Shown in pieces: positions 15,001-26,657 of a stretch of 64,000 nucleotides of DNA. Within the stretch, counting starts at the first letter, position 1; each line of letters starts with the position of its first letter. Origin of the DNA: Asterella californica (taxonomy: Eukaryota; Streptophyta; Marchantiopsida; Marchantiales; Aytoniaceae); NCBI GenBank assembly GCA_036924285.1, contig JAYKYS010000091.1:18612-82611 (forward strand), written 5' to 3'. A program made the translations under genes and the position numbers. Under the pieces are notes generated by a model, which was not told the origin of the DNA, did not search any database, and saw only the letters and a list, made by a program, of their open reading frames with translations.

Positions 15001-18000
15001 TGTCCTCAGGGCTAGAGCCGCCAATCCATTTCAGAGAGTTGTGCAGGTTGAGAAATCCAAGATCTATCTGGAGGCTGTCTTCACTGTCTGAGCTCCTTGG
15101 CATACTAATCACAGGAGCCTCCATCTCAATGTCCATCTGAAGGATTGCACCCACTTCCTTGCTGCCTTCAGGCACAGCTGCCGAGCTCCTTCCAACTGGT
15201 GCAGCTTGTGGCTCTGTTCTCTCTGTAGCCTTGGCAATGTTTGAAGTAGCCAAGGCAGAAACAGCCTTCTGCTGGGCTTGTTGCTCGATGCCAGGCGGGC
15301 GCAGTGTCAGCATGACAGAGACATACTGCAGAATCTCTTGGATGAATCTGTTGAGGAAGATGAAGTCAAGCTCGCTCAGCTTGGCCTTGACCGAGGAGTA
15401 AGGATAGCCTGATGGCACCCTGCTGTTGTTGTAGGACTCCTCAACCGTGTGGGAGGCAAAGTCAACAGTGATCAGCGAGGTGGCTGACCCTTTGCGCAAG
15501 TCACATACATTGCGGTACTGATGGCCCTGCATCAACACGACACATGCCTCAACACCGCATAGCATCAACCCTGGACAGCAACCATGCACAAGATTGCTGA
15601 CATGATGACAAACTCATTTTCCAGCCTATGCCTGGACGGATGCTTCAATGCTGACCTTGACTTGCAATCCAAGCAGGTGTTGCCACATAAGACCATCAAG
15701 TCTGAAAGCACTCTGTTCTGCCAGCGTTCACAAGATCACAGTGACATTAGAGGAGTGCCTACCTGGGGTACCATTCCCCAAGAAAGCACAAGTCACCAAT
15801 AACACTAGACTGAGAGCCTACTTATGGTAGATAGCATTGCTCAAGAATTACCAGCTGCATCAGACAAGTGTCTACCTCTGGAAGTATACCATCCTGAGCT
15901 CTCAGGTTGCCTAAGCTGGCAGTGGCCTTCAGGGTACCTGGGCGCACTGTCAGGTCCACTGCAACTTCCTCCACAGACACCAGTGCTAGTGGAGGTGCAG
16001 AGCCAGACTCATACTGAAGACGTGCCTCAAGCTTTTCCAACTCCACATTCACCTTGAAGACTACCCTGTCTGCCTTTTCAGATGCTGCCAGCAGGTTCCC
16101 TGAGAAAACAGCTTCAAAGTGTTTATGTCAGCTAGGTATAGCACAAGTGGCAGGAGCAACATTAATATTTTGCAAGCTTTGCTAATGGTGCTGATCAATC
16201 AGCATGTGATACAATGACCTTGCTCATCCAACCTTTGTCTGACTATATCAGAAAGCTGGCAATACGCAGTGTATAAGACAGCGCACCTTTCTCAATGCCT
16301 GAATCAGCGGTCTGCAGAATAGTCTGCTGTTCTGGCCCCTGCTGCTGCACTGCTGCTGCAGGTGCATCAGGAGGCCTTGGCAGTAGTAGCAGCACTGATA
16401 TCATCCCCAATTGCCATTAAGGCGCCCAGTGTCGGCCGGTTGCCAAAGAAGGATAGTGTCTTAAGCTTGACGTGCACTTCAGCATCGACATCTTGGTAAT
16501 CAGAAGATTTGGGTGTCCTCTTAGCATATTGCAACAGCAGTGCTTGCGACTTGGTAGAGGGCAGCTCATCTGAGGCGTCATGGAAATTGTCATCAGCTGA
16601 GTCCTCAGATGGTGCCCTTTGCATGGAAGCAATGTCTGTGCTTGGATCATGGAAACTTTCCTTGGCGGGAAGGCTGGATCGAGCCAGATAGCTGTTCTCA
16701 ATGCACACTGGCCCCACTAGAAGGTCTTCTATCTCAAACGCCCCTATTGCTACTTTAGCATCCAGGCTGTTGGGCCCCATGGCCACAGTGGTGCTGCCAC
16801 CAGACGCTCTCACCACAATCAAGCTGTGCTCGTTGTCCACATTGACTATGGTCTGACCATACGGCATCATGTCTTTCTTTGGAGCAGCTGCTGTGACTGG
16901 CTCCTCGTCCTCCTCAGTAATCTGCAGTACAGCACTAATTGTGTAACAGCTTGAATTGATTGTGAATGTTATGCAGCACAAATTTGCAAGCTTGCAACCA
17001 ATTCATCTAGCCACAGACCTGCATGCATGATGTTACAAGATATTGCAGTGTGCTATCCCAGCCAGAAGTACATTGAGAGTTGAGGTGAAACGCTACCTCT
17101 GGTGGCCACCAGACCTCTGTGGTCCTGCCGCTGACAAAAACTGCCAACTCTCCCAGGCTTGCTGTCAGGTGCAAGCTGACTTGTGCTGCAGCACTTGTGC
17201 CTACACCAAGACAAAGCTGTATCATGTAATGCTGATGCTCAACACCTGCTTCAGGCTAGTCTCCAAGGTATACTGGCTTGTCAATACATGCAGTGAGGAA
17301 AGACTATGGGGACTGGCCCACCGGCGGTGTGCGGGTAAACCCCCAGGCCAAAAGAGGGGCAGATAAACCCATGACGAGCCCCCATATTCTGGCAGGTCAG
17401 CTCACAACTTGCTGAATGCTACAGGACCTCCAGCCCTATGGCATTAAATTTGTCACCAACAAAATAACAGGCTGAACCCCTGCACATCTCAGGTTTTAAT
17501 GTACGGCAGCCATGTGCCTACTGGATTTCTTGTCGTCCCTCTGCTTGCTCTGTTGATGTTACTGATGCTGTATCCCAATCCACTTCCAGAGGCGACGCGG
17601 GGTCTGCTCCACCCACCAGCTGCTGCATCATCTCATGGGACCTCAAAAGCTGTCTGTACCACCTGTCAGCCTGCAAACACCATACATTCATACACTTATT
17701 TGACTCCAATGAAGCACCAATGACGCTCAGCATGTGTGCATACTAACAAAGCACATTCATTGCAGGATGAACCCATGTGGGGCGGATCAAGCGTCAATAA
17801 TGCTGAATAAGCACTGCTGTGGTCTGCAGCCCGTCCTGTCACTTCTGCCTACCTGCTCATCATCAAAAAACCGCAAAAGAAGGCTGTCTGTGTTGTCTTT
17901 GGCATCATCGGTATCAACATTCAGAGGTACAACCCCAACCACATGCTTGGTGCCAGCTATTGCATCAGCAGGAATCTTCAGAATGCGCCTGCATTGCACA

Positions 18001-21000
18001 CTCATTATTGCAACGCATTGTGCATATAGGCGAGATATTTGCTGCGCAGTATGCTGCCACAGCTATTTGTGCCAGCACATGACAACACGGCTCTGATGAC
18101 TTGGAAATCATCACTAACCAAGAGTTGCATGCTGACTGTCAGCAAGACAAAGATTGTAATCTGCTGCTCCTAGTGAACTTTTCTTTGATGTCCAAACCAA
18201 GCCTTCACCCAGCAAAGTTCTGTGCAAGTCCCAAGCCCTTACCTGTTATTCCAAATGTTGTAACTCTGCAGAGGTTCTGTGGAAGTATCTGACTCCAGCA
18301 GATGCAGCGTCCCTCGGTACAAAGCACCCCATCTGGATGGCCATTGAGGGGTGAACCTACTAATGCCTCCCCATTGAAGCACACGCACACTTCCTGCTTG
18401 CTCAGGTGTTAGCTGCCACTGCTGCAGCTGCTGCTCTGCCTCAGCAGTGGCCTCTGCATCTCCAGCTGCAAGCACTCTAGCAGTCAGTCAAAGCCAAGAA
18501 AAAACGATTGACCCAAATACCTGATGGTCTTGTGGGCCCAGGCACGCTCAGTTTGAAGACCCACGACTGTGCAGAATGCTGAACAGAACATACAGGGCTC
18601 CACAGGTAGCTGTTGAGAGTGTTTATGACAATCTGCTGAAACGACCTCAGCAGTGTGTTCAACAGTATGGCTACCCAGCATGGCTGCAAGTCAGCAGTGC
18701 TGCAACTGGTTCTTGCAGCAGCAGAGCGTACCTGGTACAACAGCATCCACAGCCCGCAAGATGCGCCCAAGACGTGCAGGACTGAAGAAGAAGCGTAGCT
18801 TTGGGACCTGCAGCTGCAGCTTCAGAGGTGGCAAGCTGGGATGAGGGAATCTGGCTGCCTGCAAAGATGCTGAAGTGCCGCAGCGTTCCAGCAAAGGAAT
18901 GAAGACAGCAGACCCGCCCGTGGTCTTGCCCTGTGACTGAGTGATGGCTGCAGTCATATCAGTGCTGACATTCTGAGAAGCCTCAGAGTCCTGCGGCGCA
19001 GATGCCTTCTGGCTGCCAAGGTCCTCAAGAGCTGAGAAGGAGAAGTCTCCATCGACCAAGTAGGCAGAGATGTTGCTTCCAGAGAGCTTCAGACACTCAT
19101 ACAGAGACGCCTCTTCCAATGGCAATGAAGTTGCCATGTCCTTGTCGCTTTCCAGAACAAAGCGACCCAGGTCTGCCACCAGGGTTAACTTGCCTGCACA
19201 TTACACAATCAGATGGCTACTCAAACAAAGCGCTGACTGACAGACAAACGACGCAGTGAAGTGTGCTGGAATGGGAGTCTTCTGAAAATATGAAAGACAT
19301 CAGCTAAGTGTTGAAATGTGAGTAGGAAGTTGTGACCCAGGCCTTTGGGCCAATGCAAGAGGGTTCTCTCACCTCCAGTGTACCAGCGTGTTTTGACGTA
19401 TCATTTTTTCCAAAGCATGACACAGTTGTAGCTGCACATGTGCATACACACCTCTGCCATCTTCAGTAGCTGGAACAGGAATTGCAATCTTGGGTGCATC
19501 CAGCTCCAGCGTCAGGTCAAGCTTGGGCTTCTGGTCGAGAGCAGATGCCAGGGACTCTGCTGCTGCCTTGCGTGCCTTTTCGACTTGGGCTAAGGCTTGT
19601 GCACCTAGTGCTGACAAGTCCACTGACTGCATACAAAATGGGGTTGCAGCACCAGACGTACATGTTTGATGCCAAACCAAGAACAGCTGAAAGGGTTGTG
19701 CAGCAAGCATAAGGCAGCATCAACAAATGATTGGTGGCAAGAGTGCATAAGATCTTCAGCTTTTGTGTAGACAGCAATCTTTCCTTAAGCCAGCATGCTA
19801 GTCCAATCAATTTCAAAGCATCCTAGCTGCATGTGCATTCAAAGGTTGGTAGATGGTCAGCCTCTTGCAATTTGATTCATACAGACAGATCCACTGGCAG
19901 GTACCTCTCCAGTCTTGAAGAAGGCTTGGACACTTTGGATGACTGCTGGGTTGTAGGTCACAAAGCTTGGGCTGAAGCTCAGCTTGGCAACAGTGTCTGC
20001 ATGCCCATCCTGTGGCTTCTGAATATAGCGAACAGCCAGAGCCTGGGACCCAGAATCCATTGACTCCATATCAGTACCTGAAGTTGCAACGTGACATCGG
20101 TCAAGCGTACAGCTCAGCATGTTTGCATCTGTGGTATCACATTAGTAATACAATGCTTTGTGCCAGGCTGATAATGTGGGTGTGTTCTACAGACAAAATT
20201 AGCTGACCATGCACAATAGAGAGTGACTACCTTCAAGGGCTTTACTGCTGCCAGATTTCACCAATGCCCTAGGGTGGTGGGAGGACCCTGTTGTAAGAAG
20301 CTTGCCCTCAGGAGATGATGCTCCAACAGCCTGAACCAAAGCAACTCCATCTTTGAAGATTGAGTGGTTGTAAAGGGAACACAACACCGGTAGAGCAACT
20401 TTCAAAGAGCAATGGCAAAGGGGGGTCAACTGCTGGCAGCATGATTAGGCAGTGACAAGAAGCTAGCTGCACATTGTCAACAGCAGCTGCTGGCATGAGT
20501 GAGTGCTCATGCTAGTGCTTCAGGACACCTCTGTGTTGACGTATGGTACAGGCTTACGTGTACAGCTGCCAGGACTTCCAGAGTCTCTGGATACATGTTG
20601 ACAATAGAGTTCAGATTGTGCAAGCCGGCCCGGAGCAGCTCTGAGGTGTTGTCAGTGTCCACCAATATGAAAGCTGTAGACCCAATGGAGAGATTAATCT
20701 TGATCCTCAAGTTATGAGGCGTCTCTTTGCCTGCACCCACACCTTTCAGATAGGGAGGATTGCCACATGCTGGCTAAGGTACATTTTGCTGATTGAGGTC
20801 AACAAACACTTGTCCAGGGTAGCAAAGCTAGCATATAACAGGAGAGTGCTACAGCACAGTCAAGGGCAGCTTGGGGCTCGGTGCAAGTCATAAAACCAGC
20901 AAGGTCAAGCGGCATGTCATCACCGGCTTGGACAGCCTGCTCTTGCTCATCCACAAGGCTTTGCAGCTTGCGGTAGTCATCACTGGTGAGCTCGCCCTCC

Positions 21001-23947
21001 ATGTCGGGATCCTCATCAGCAGCTTCATCCGGTTCATCCTGCACCAATGCATGGTCAGGAATGCTCATGAGTTGTACCTCCATGCGACACAACTCACAGA
21101 AATCAGAGAATCATCGGCTTTGACGGAGGTGTCTTCAGATAAACTGTCAAATCAGTATAGAGCTCCGTGATTTCCATGCGCTCTGCCAGTGCACCAAAAA
21201 TTTACAACTTTGCAAAGCAAATGCTGCAGCTGTCTGCTGATCTGCATCATCTTACTGCTTTTGCGCCACCTCCTCTGAGCCAGCCAAACCAACTATTGGC
21301 GGCTTGCTCACGCTTCTCTCGTGCAGCAGCAGCTGCAGCTCGCTTCTTCTCACGATCCACCTGCAACATGCCCTTTGATGAGAGCCGTTTAGGTTTATGC
21401 ATCACAGCAGGTAGCTTGAGACCCAACAGCTGATATGTGACAGTAGTTAATACCTTGATGGATGCATACCATTTATGCAAAAGCGACTTTGCGTCCAGCC
21501 ATCAGGCCGTTTGCAGTAGAGTCAACAAAGCTAACAACACACAATGCAAAGTTCAGCACCTTTGCATGCGCAAGGCGCCGGAATAACAGAATGGTTGCTT
21601 CAGGTAGCTGCTGGTCCATCTTGTTTATGTATTCATCGCCGCCCATTTGGTTTTCTTGCAAGCACCTACGTTGCAGGTAACCCTGGTCAGAGACTCAAAC
21701 CCGAACATGTTCCCTTTGAGCCCAAGCCAGGAAAAGTGTGCATCAAGTGTAGGCCTTGTTCATAAGATTGCAGAAACTGAACTTCAAGCAGCAGTGAATT
21801 ATACTTTTTTAAGCATGAAGTAATGTGAAAGCCTGCTTACTTGATGTAGTGCGGAATATACTCCTTGCGAAGGTGACAAACCAGCTGCATTTGTTCCCAT
21901 GTCATGCGGCACTTCTGCTGCCGTCGCACGACAGTGCCTACATAAAGCCACCACTTGGCAGCCGAGCGCCCTTGGTGAGGTCGTGTCTTTGGCCTGAGGT
22001 GAGCATTGGGAGCCCTGGTTGCATAGGAAGAGAACCCATCCAGCAGACGCTGCAAGCTCTGGTATTGTGGCTCTACAACAGGCAAACAAGTCTCCTGAGA
22101 GGCAAATGTGGCACAATTTGCATCCCTGGATGAGCATGCTGCAAAGCTGTGTGGCAGAGCTAGCTGACTGTCGCAGCACACACCAAGTGTCAAATGATAA
22201 TTTTGTGTATTCAGCCTGATGCAGCATGAACCCATGTAGTCATCCAGTTGTGCTGGAGCCACATGCATCTGAGCACATGCAAATGCAGCCTCTAAATATT
22301 AGTGATTTTTGCTGTTCCCATCATGAGCAGTAACACACGCTGAGTGCACAGGCAAAGATGTGTTCAGTAGACACAGACATACTTGACACATGGAAAGCAA
22401 TGCTCTGCAGATGGAAATCTGCTTCTTGAATGGCCTCAGCCTCCCCTTGCCGAACATTCTTGCCACGTCTCAAGTATTGCAGCTGCCCATCTATTGGACT
22501 GATGATGTACATGCGTTGAGCTGATGAAGACTGTGAATGCTCCGGTGGTGTTGCGGTTTCTGCTGCAATGCCTCGCTTGAAAAGCTGATCCCAATCATAT
22601 GCTAGCATGTCCATCCAGGCCTTCTTGGGCTGCCACAGCGGCTTGCCCACATCAAAGTACGCAGCAAAACGTCTCAGCTGTGAAGCCTGCAGAATGGATT
22701 ATGGGTTAACCTCTACCAATAGTGTTGGACCTTTGAACAATAGCTAGCTTCATCTGAATTGTGTTGCTGACATGAAAAATGCAAGTGCCATCAATGTCTG
22801 GGTGTGTGCGGTCACAAGAATATTATTGCAGCAAACATGCTGACCTTTCTCAACAGAGACAGAGGGTTGTCTTTCACAAATGCCTCGTTCCCTTCCTCAT
22901 CTACTGTGTGTGCACTAAGCTTCTCCAAAGTCAGGCCACATGCAAATGGGACCCCAGGGTTGCTGACATCATCCTGCAGACCAACAATACAACTTTCCAG
23001 TAGATGTCATGCGTCTAGTGGCATTGAGAGAACTCACAGCCAAGCTCTGAAACAAGCTGCATCTCAGCAGCGTTTTGCAATTTGCTGAAAAGAGCCGACC
23101 AGGGCATGATCGTCTGAGTGCACAGCCTCCTGCTGTGATGGCACTGACCTCATATCGAATGTGCACGTTTGTGATTGATGTCTGAAGGTTGCCAATTACG
23201 GTGTCAATGATGGCCTTCAGTCTGCCACCCCCATCCTTTTCTGCCTCCTGAGCGAGCTTGCTCTTGACCTATAAGGATTGCAGGTTAAGCTCAAGCATCA
23301 TGCCATGTTGAGAATGACAATTATGCATAAGTAAATATGCGTAGGCAAGTATGCACATGCAAATATGCACATGCAAGAGTGCATGAGCAATTGCAATACC
23401 TGAGTGGCTGCCAGTTCTGCATCTGCCACTCTTCTCTCCTTTGCTTGCTGTTCAGCTTGCTCAAAATCCTGGAAAGGCAAAACTCGCATTAGTGGCAGGC
23501 CAGCTGAGTTGTAGGCTGCCTTGCTATACATACCTGTTCAAGGTCTGAGTCTTGCTCCTCAAACTCCTCTTTGGGTCCAGCCAACAAATACAGCCTGTCC
23601 AGCTCGACCAGCACAGGAGCGCGTCCCAAGCTAGCCCACGGTACCTGGACATCAAACAGTGCTCAGGCTTACATGGATAAAAGCTGTTTTGGTGAAGATA
23701 ATCCACACTTATGTATGCATGCTGATGAGAGCTGCTGAACACCTACCTTGAGGGTCAAACTACCAAGCAGACCGGCCTTCACTGTTATCGGCAAGCCGAG
23801 CGCATTCAGGGCATCGGGTTTGAGGTGTAGGTTGTTCAGTTGCACATCGCCTTTGAACACGGAGATCTTAAGGGACTGAGGATCAAGCCCATACACATAG
23901 CTTCCTAAGTATTTGTTCAAATAGAAGGCTACTTGACCTTCCAACAT
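1..23947 (-). CDS. VPS13: VPS13-family bridge-like lipid transfer protein, many exons, 3' end outside window
   Basis: Very large multi-exon gene. VPS13 proteins form a hydrophobic groove that moves phospholipids between organelles at contact sites. The start at 23947 opens with the chorein N-terminus (MLEGQVAFYLNKYLG). Coding exons run leftward through conserved VPS13 blocks, a PH-like segment, repeats of the type W-[RK]-P-x2-P-x-[GS]-[YF], dysferlin-type motifs and an SHR-BD (VAB adaptor-binding) segment. This order matches the long plant VPS13 proteins with PH and DysF domains. The C-terminal ATG2_C/DH-PH-like part is not seen and must lie left of base 1. The first two splice junctions are clear (exon 1 23947-23747; exon 2 23644-23534, with GTAGGT and GTATGT donors); many later ones were inferred from homology only. 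The gene is divergent from the L-2-hydroxyglutarate dehydrogenase gene. Family assignment is secure; exact exon limits are not. Confidence 0.9.
627..1241 (-). other. SHR-BD / VAB-region exon of VPS13
   Basis: The segment encodes KVVAAAPLVIENQLPVRGTY then LIWETP, which is the N-[LQ]-LP signature opening the SHR-BD (VPS13 adaptor-binding) region. It is followed by SIESGERVHIYSADMRRTIS and LQFYPDGYDL. In yeast Vps13 this region binds adaptors with a Pro-X-Pro motif and sets organelle targeting. An intron separates the two parts (about 930-1170). Confidence 0.75.
3130..3690 (-). other. Dysferlin-type (DysFN/DysFC) motifs of VPS13
   Basis: One exon (near 3640-3480) encodes VFEHERFMPLAGWN then LLPTERNRYS, matching the DysFN pattern F-E-x2-R-x3-P-x2-G-W with a following P-x-[DE]-R. 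The next exon (near 3310-3170) encodes GWEWDSPWEVELSPYVDKEG followed by WAYAPDW, matching DysFC (W-x-W-x3-W-x-V then D-x2-G-W-x-Y-A). Known plant VPS13 proteins have this pair just before the SHR-BD region. Confidence 0.8.
6864..7046 (-). other. Conserved VPS13 W-E-P segment
   Basis: The exon encodes AYIGFRSSIWSFNPVVAAWE followed by PVMEPWDIILKLDV. A (F/Y)-x-N-P-x4-x-W-E-P-x2-E-P-W signature is widely shared in VPS13 proteins downstream of the middle repeats. This supports continuation of the same gene through this part of the window. Confidence 0.8.
7956..10210 (-). other. VPS62/DUF946-like W-R-P-x2-P-x-G-Y repeats of VPS13
   Basis: At least four copies of one motif lie in consecutive exons: FWRPQAPIGYAVLGD (near 10080-10035), LWRPRCPESYIALG (near 9690-9650), IWRPVPPQGYVSLG (near 8960-8915) and IWKPVPMPGF (near 8475-8445, followed in the next exon by YVAVGYVAH near 8230-8200). 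The pattern matches the VPS62-type repeats that plant and algal VPS13 proteins carry before the dysferlin and SHR-BD parts. A similar unit, LLRPPRGYERVFQ, lies near 8540. Confidence 0.75.
18239..18475 (-). other. PH-like segment within VPS13
   Basis: The exon encodes a run with VRVLQWGGISRF, a WPSRWGALYRGTLHLLES stretch and LQSYNIWN. The spacing (glycine/tryptophan strand, then W-x2-RW-x-ALY-x-G-x-LHL) resembles the first strands of a pleckstrin-homology domain, and plant VPS13 proteins often have an internal PH domain in this region. The call is from pattern only. Confidence 0.5.
18730..22690 (-). other. Conserved VPS13 N-terminal/middle region exons
   Basis: Successive minus-strand exons carry VPS13 signatures: a W-rich segment with LRKEYIPHYIK near 22080-21837; EYINKMDQQLPEATI near 21640-21570; a basic helix DREKKRAAAAAAREKREQ followed by SWFGWLRGG near 21370-21250; an acidic LTSDDYRKL segment near 20980; an FSPSFVTYNPAVIQSVQAFF segment near 19980-19920; and LDAPKIAIPVP near 19500-19460. 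In the family these blocks are part of the repeating beta-groove. The exons are separated by short introns rich in TGCA words. Confidence 0.8.
23534..23947 (-). other. Chorein N-terminal domain exons of VPS13
   Basis: Exon 1 (23947-23747, 67 codons) and exon 2 (23644-23534) encode the chorein N domain: motifs LNKYLGSYVYGLD, FKGDVQLNNLHLKPDAL and GLLGSLTLK, then VPWASLG and VELDRLYLL. In known VPS13/ATG2 proteins this cap region sits at the donor membrane and opens into the lipid groove. The exon 1 donor is AAG|GTAGGT and the exon 2 acceptor CCAG|GTACC, both in phase. The upstream methionine position agrees with the conserved family start. Confidence 0.93.
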
Positions 23948-24302
23948 TATCCAATGTGTTCTTTCTGGTCGTTGTGAATTGTCGTAGCGATCGCCTGTGG
24001 CGCTATATGATAGGTCACAGACTAACCTATTGTGTTCGACACCGACGTGGACGAGATCCGCAACGAGAACACAGTCCCCTTTTGCAAATCAAGTCCATAT
24101 GCACACAGAAATGGGCCGACCGCCGGCTGACCGCGATGGTATGCGTCCCGTAGGTGTTGGCAGTCAGTTGCATGTTACCTATGACTAATTGCGGTCAGTT
24201 ACAGCAGCACAGGCACAGTCAATAGTGCTAACAGTGCTAAAATTGCCAAGTTGGTTCCGGTCACCCGGCCGGCAGAGTCACGCAACTTCTTGGCTATACG
24301 GC
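23948..24302. promoter_or_regulatory. Shared divergent promoter region of VPS13 and L2HGDH
   Basis: About 350 bases separate the VPS13 start codon (minus) from the dehydrogenase start codon (plus), so both 5' UTRs and promoters must lie here unless the dehydrogenase has an upstream exon. I recognised no convincing TATA box. The dehydrogenase reading frame stays open upstream of its ATG to about 24189, so a longer N-terminus through an unseen exon is possible. Confidence 0.5.
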
Positions 24303-26657
24303 ATGTCTGGTGGAGCGTATCTCAACAAGCCCGAAAGGCGCATCCGTCATATACACGATGTTTTGAAGTCTGGACCTCGCACGTTTGACGTCGTTGTAGT
24401 TGGCGCAGGTAGGGGTCGGAAGAGGGGTCCATGGCTTATTCATCACACCGTGGTAGACCGTTTGAAGCAATTGGGTGATGTTCAGGTGTCGTGGGTCTGG
24501 CAATATGCAGAGCCTTGGCTCTGGAAGGTCAGCGAGTCATCCTGTTGGAGCAGGCCAAAGCCATTGGAACCGAAACAAGTTCGAGAAATAGTGAGGTTAT
24601 ACACTCTGGTGCGTAAATGGTTGGCTTTCACTGCTTTCTGAACCTAATAGCCTCCCTTTACACTGCCTGCATGCACCCCTCCAACTTATGCAGGAAACAC
24701 ACAGAAGCATTGCTGGGTGCTCCTGTAGGCATTTACTACACCCCTGGAAGTCTAAAAGCCAAGCTTTGCATTGATGGGCGTCAGCGTTTATATCAATACT
24801 GCGACAGTCATAATGTCCCATATAGCAAGCTGGGCAAGCTGCTAGTTGCGGCTCATAATGAGCAGATCCCAAAATTGAAAAGCTTTTTAGCAAATGGCAA
24901 AAAGAACGGTATGACCGACCTGGAGTGGTTGGAGGGACCCGCTGCTAAGGAGCTGGAGCCTGATCTCAACTGTGTGGCAGCCATCAGATCCCCCTCGACC
25001 GGTGTTATCAGCTCCCAAAAGTCAGCTTGCAGGCCCTGGTTATTGCATTGTTTGACACGGCTCAAGTGGAACTCGGACAGTATGGTCTGTGAGGATGATT
25101 CCCTTCTGCATCAACAAATACATTATGGTCTGGGGACTAAGCACAATGTATAAGCTCATGTTACTGTCACTGCCTCTTGGCTGCTTTCCTGATAGTTCAC
25201 ATCTGCTTTTCTTGTAGGTTGATGGAGTCTTACAGGAAAGACGCTGAGCAGCATGGCGCTATTGTGGCACTCAACTGCGAAGTTGTTGGTGGGAAGGTTT
25301 CAGGTGCTGCTATCTTTACATGACTGAACAACTTCTGTTGGCCTGAACCTTTTCAAAGACACAGGTCACACAATCAGCTTCTAGCTTTGATAGTTGCACT
25401 CACTTGGCGAAGCAGCCTGTGTTCACTCCTGCTGGTGGTATTTGCAGGCAGAGTGAAGACTCTTCAGGTGAAGGACCGAGAGAGTGGTCAGGTCTCAGCT
25501 ATACAAGCACACATGATTGTGAATGCAGCTGGGTTGTATGCTCAGTCATTGGCAAGAAATCTGCAAGGCTTGCCCCATGAAACAGTCCCTGATCATTGGT
25601 TTGCAAGAGGTCACTACTGCACAATGGAAGGTGGGATTCTGATCCTGCTCTCTCAAATGGCTGCATGGCTAGAAGACCCGACTTGCTTATGGGGGTATTG
25701 ACATGATAGCCTGTTAAAGACTGTAGTAGCCTGCAAGAGCCTGCTGCTTCTTCTTGCTGAAACACACTTTCAGTCCTTGCTGCTGTTTGTTTCACAGCCA
25801 AAAACAGTCATGGGACCCCTGCTTTCATATGCAGGCTATCTTGTGCAGGCCAACTTAGACACATACCTGCCGTAAGGTACTCCACTAAATGCTGCGTGAT
25901 ACACACAGGGAAACCGCCATTCAAGCGCTTGATCTACCCCATGCCGGAGACATGGGGTCTAGGTGTGCATCTGACCCTAGATCTGGAGGGGAGAGCCCGC
26001 TTTGGCCCTGACGTCAAGTGGATTGACAAAGTGGAGTACAAGACAGATCCAGAAATATGTGACAAGTTCTACCCTGTCATCAGGCAGTACTGGCCTGGGC
26101 TTCCAGATGGCAGCTTGAGGCCTGCTTACAGCGGCATCAGACCAAAGGCAAGCTGCATGATGGCACTGTGACGGCCCTATCCCACGGTCTTGTGAAAACC
26201 ATGCCTGCTGTGCACATTTGCAAGAGCAAGAGCACTTACCATGAGAATTCACACTTCTCATGATAAGTCTCAAGAGGAACACCATAAAGCCTGCCACTCC
26301 GCATGATTTGCAGATGCAGGGTCTTGATCATAGGTTTTCTACCCTATGTGGCTTTCTTACCTTGTGATGTCAAGCAGTGCCCTTTGGAAGCATGGAGCAC
26401 TACTGGTGAATTGCACAGTACATGCTGCATAGCAGTCCATGAAGTGAATGCTGCAGGTGGTCGGCCCAGGCAAGCCTGGCAAGGACTTTATTATTCAAGG
26501 ACCCCATGATCATGGCGTTGATGGACTGGTCAACCTGTATGGAATTGAGTCCCCAGGACTGACATCATCTCTCAGCATCGGCGACCTAGTCATGCAGATG
26601 CTGCTGTACAACAAGCAAGCACCCAGCAGTGTGTCAGGGGGAGAACAGCGGGATTAG
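24303..26657 (+). CDS. L2HGDH: L-2-hydroxyglutarate dehydrogenase (FAD-dependent), 7 exons
   Basis: The enzyme oxidises L-2-hydroxyglutarate to 2-oxoglutarate with FAD, usually in mitochondria, removing a by-product of malate dehydrogenase. Exons by frame and splice sites: 24303-24408, 24486-24608, 24729-25020, 25218-25303, 25448-25630, 25909-26147, 26457-26657; the sum is 1230 nt (409 aa plus stop), all phases compatible. Joining exons 1-2 gives the dinucleotide-binding motif [17 protein letters not shown]. Later signatures are [30 protein letters not shown], a VNAAGLYAQ segment, [17 protein letters not shown] and [11 protein letters not shown]. Intron 6 uses a GC donor (AAG|GCAAGC). At 409 aa it is a little shorter than plant homologues because no clear mitochondrial presequence lies after the chosen ATG. 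Identification is strong. Confidence 0.93.

Noticed and set aside
106..23900. Many plus-strand open frames of 60-115 codons within the VPS13 gene
   Set aside because: Antisense shadows of the VPS13 exons or introns; none shows a motif or splice structure of its own.
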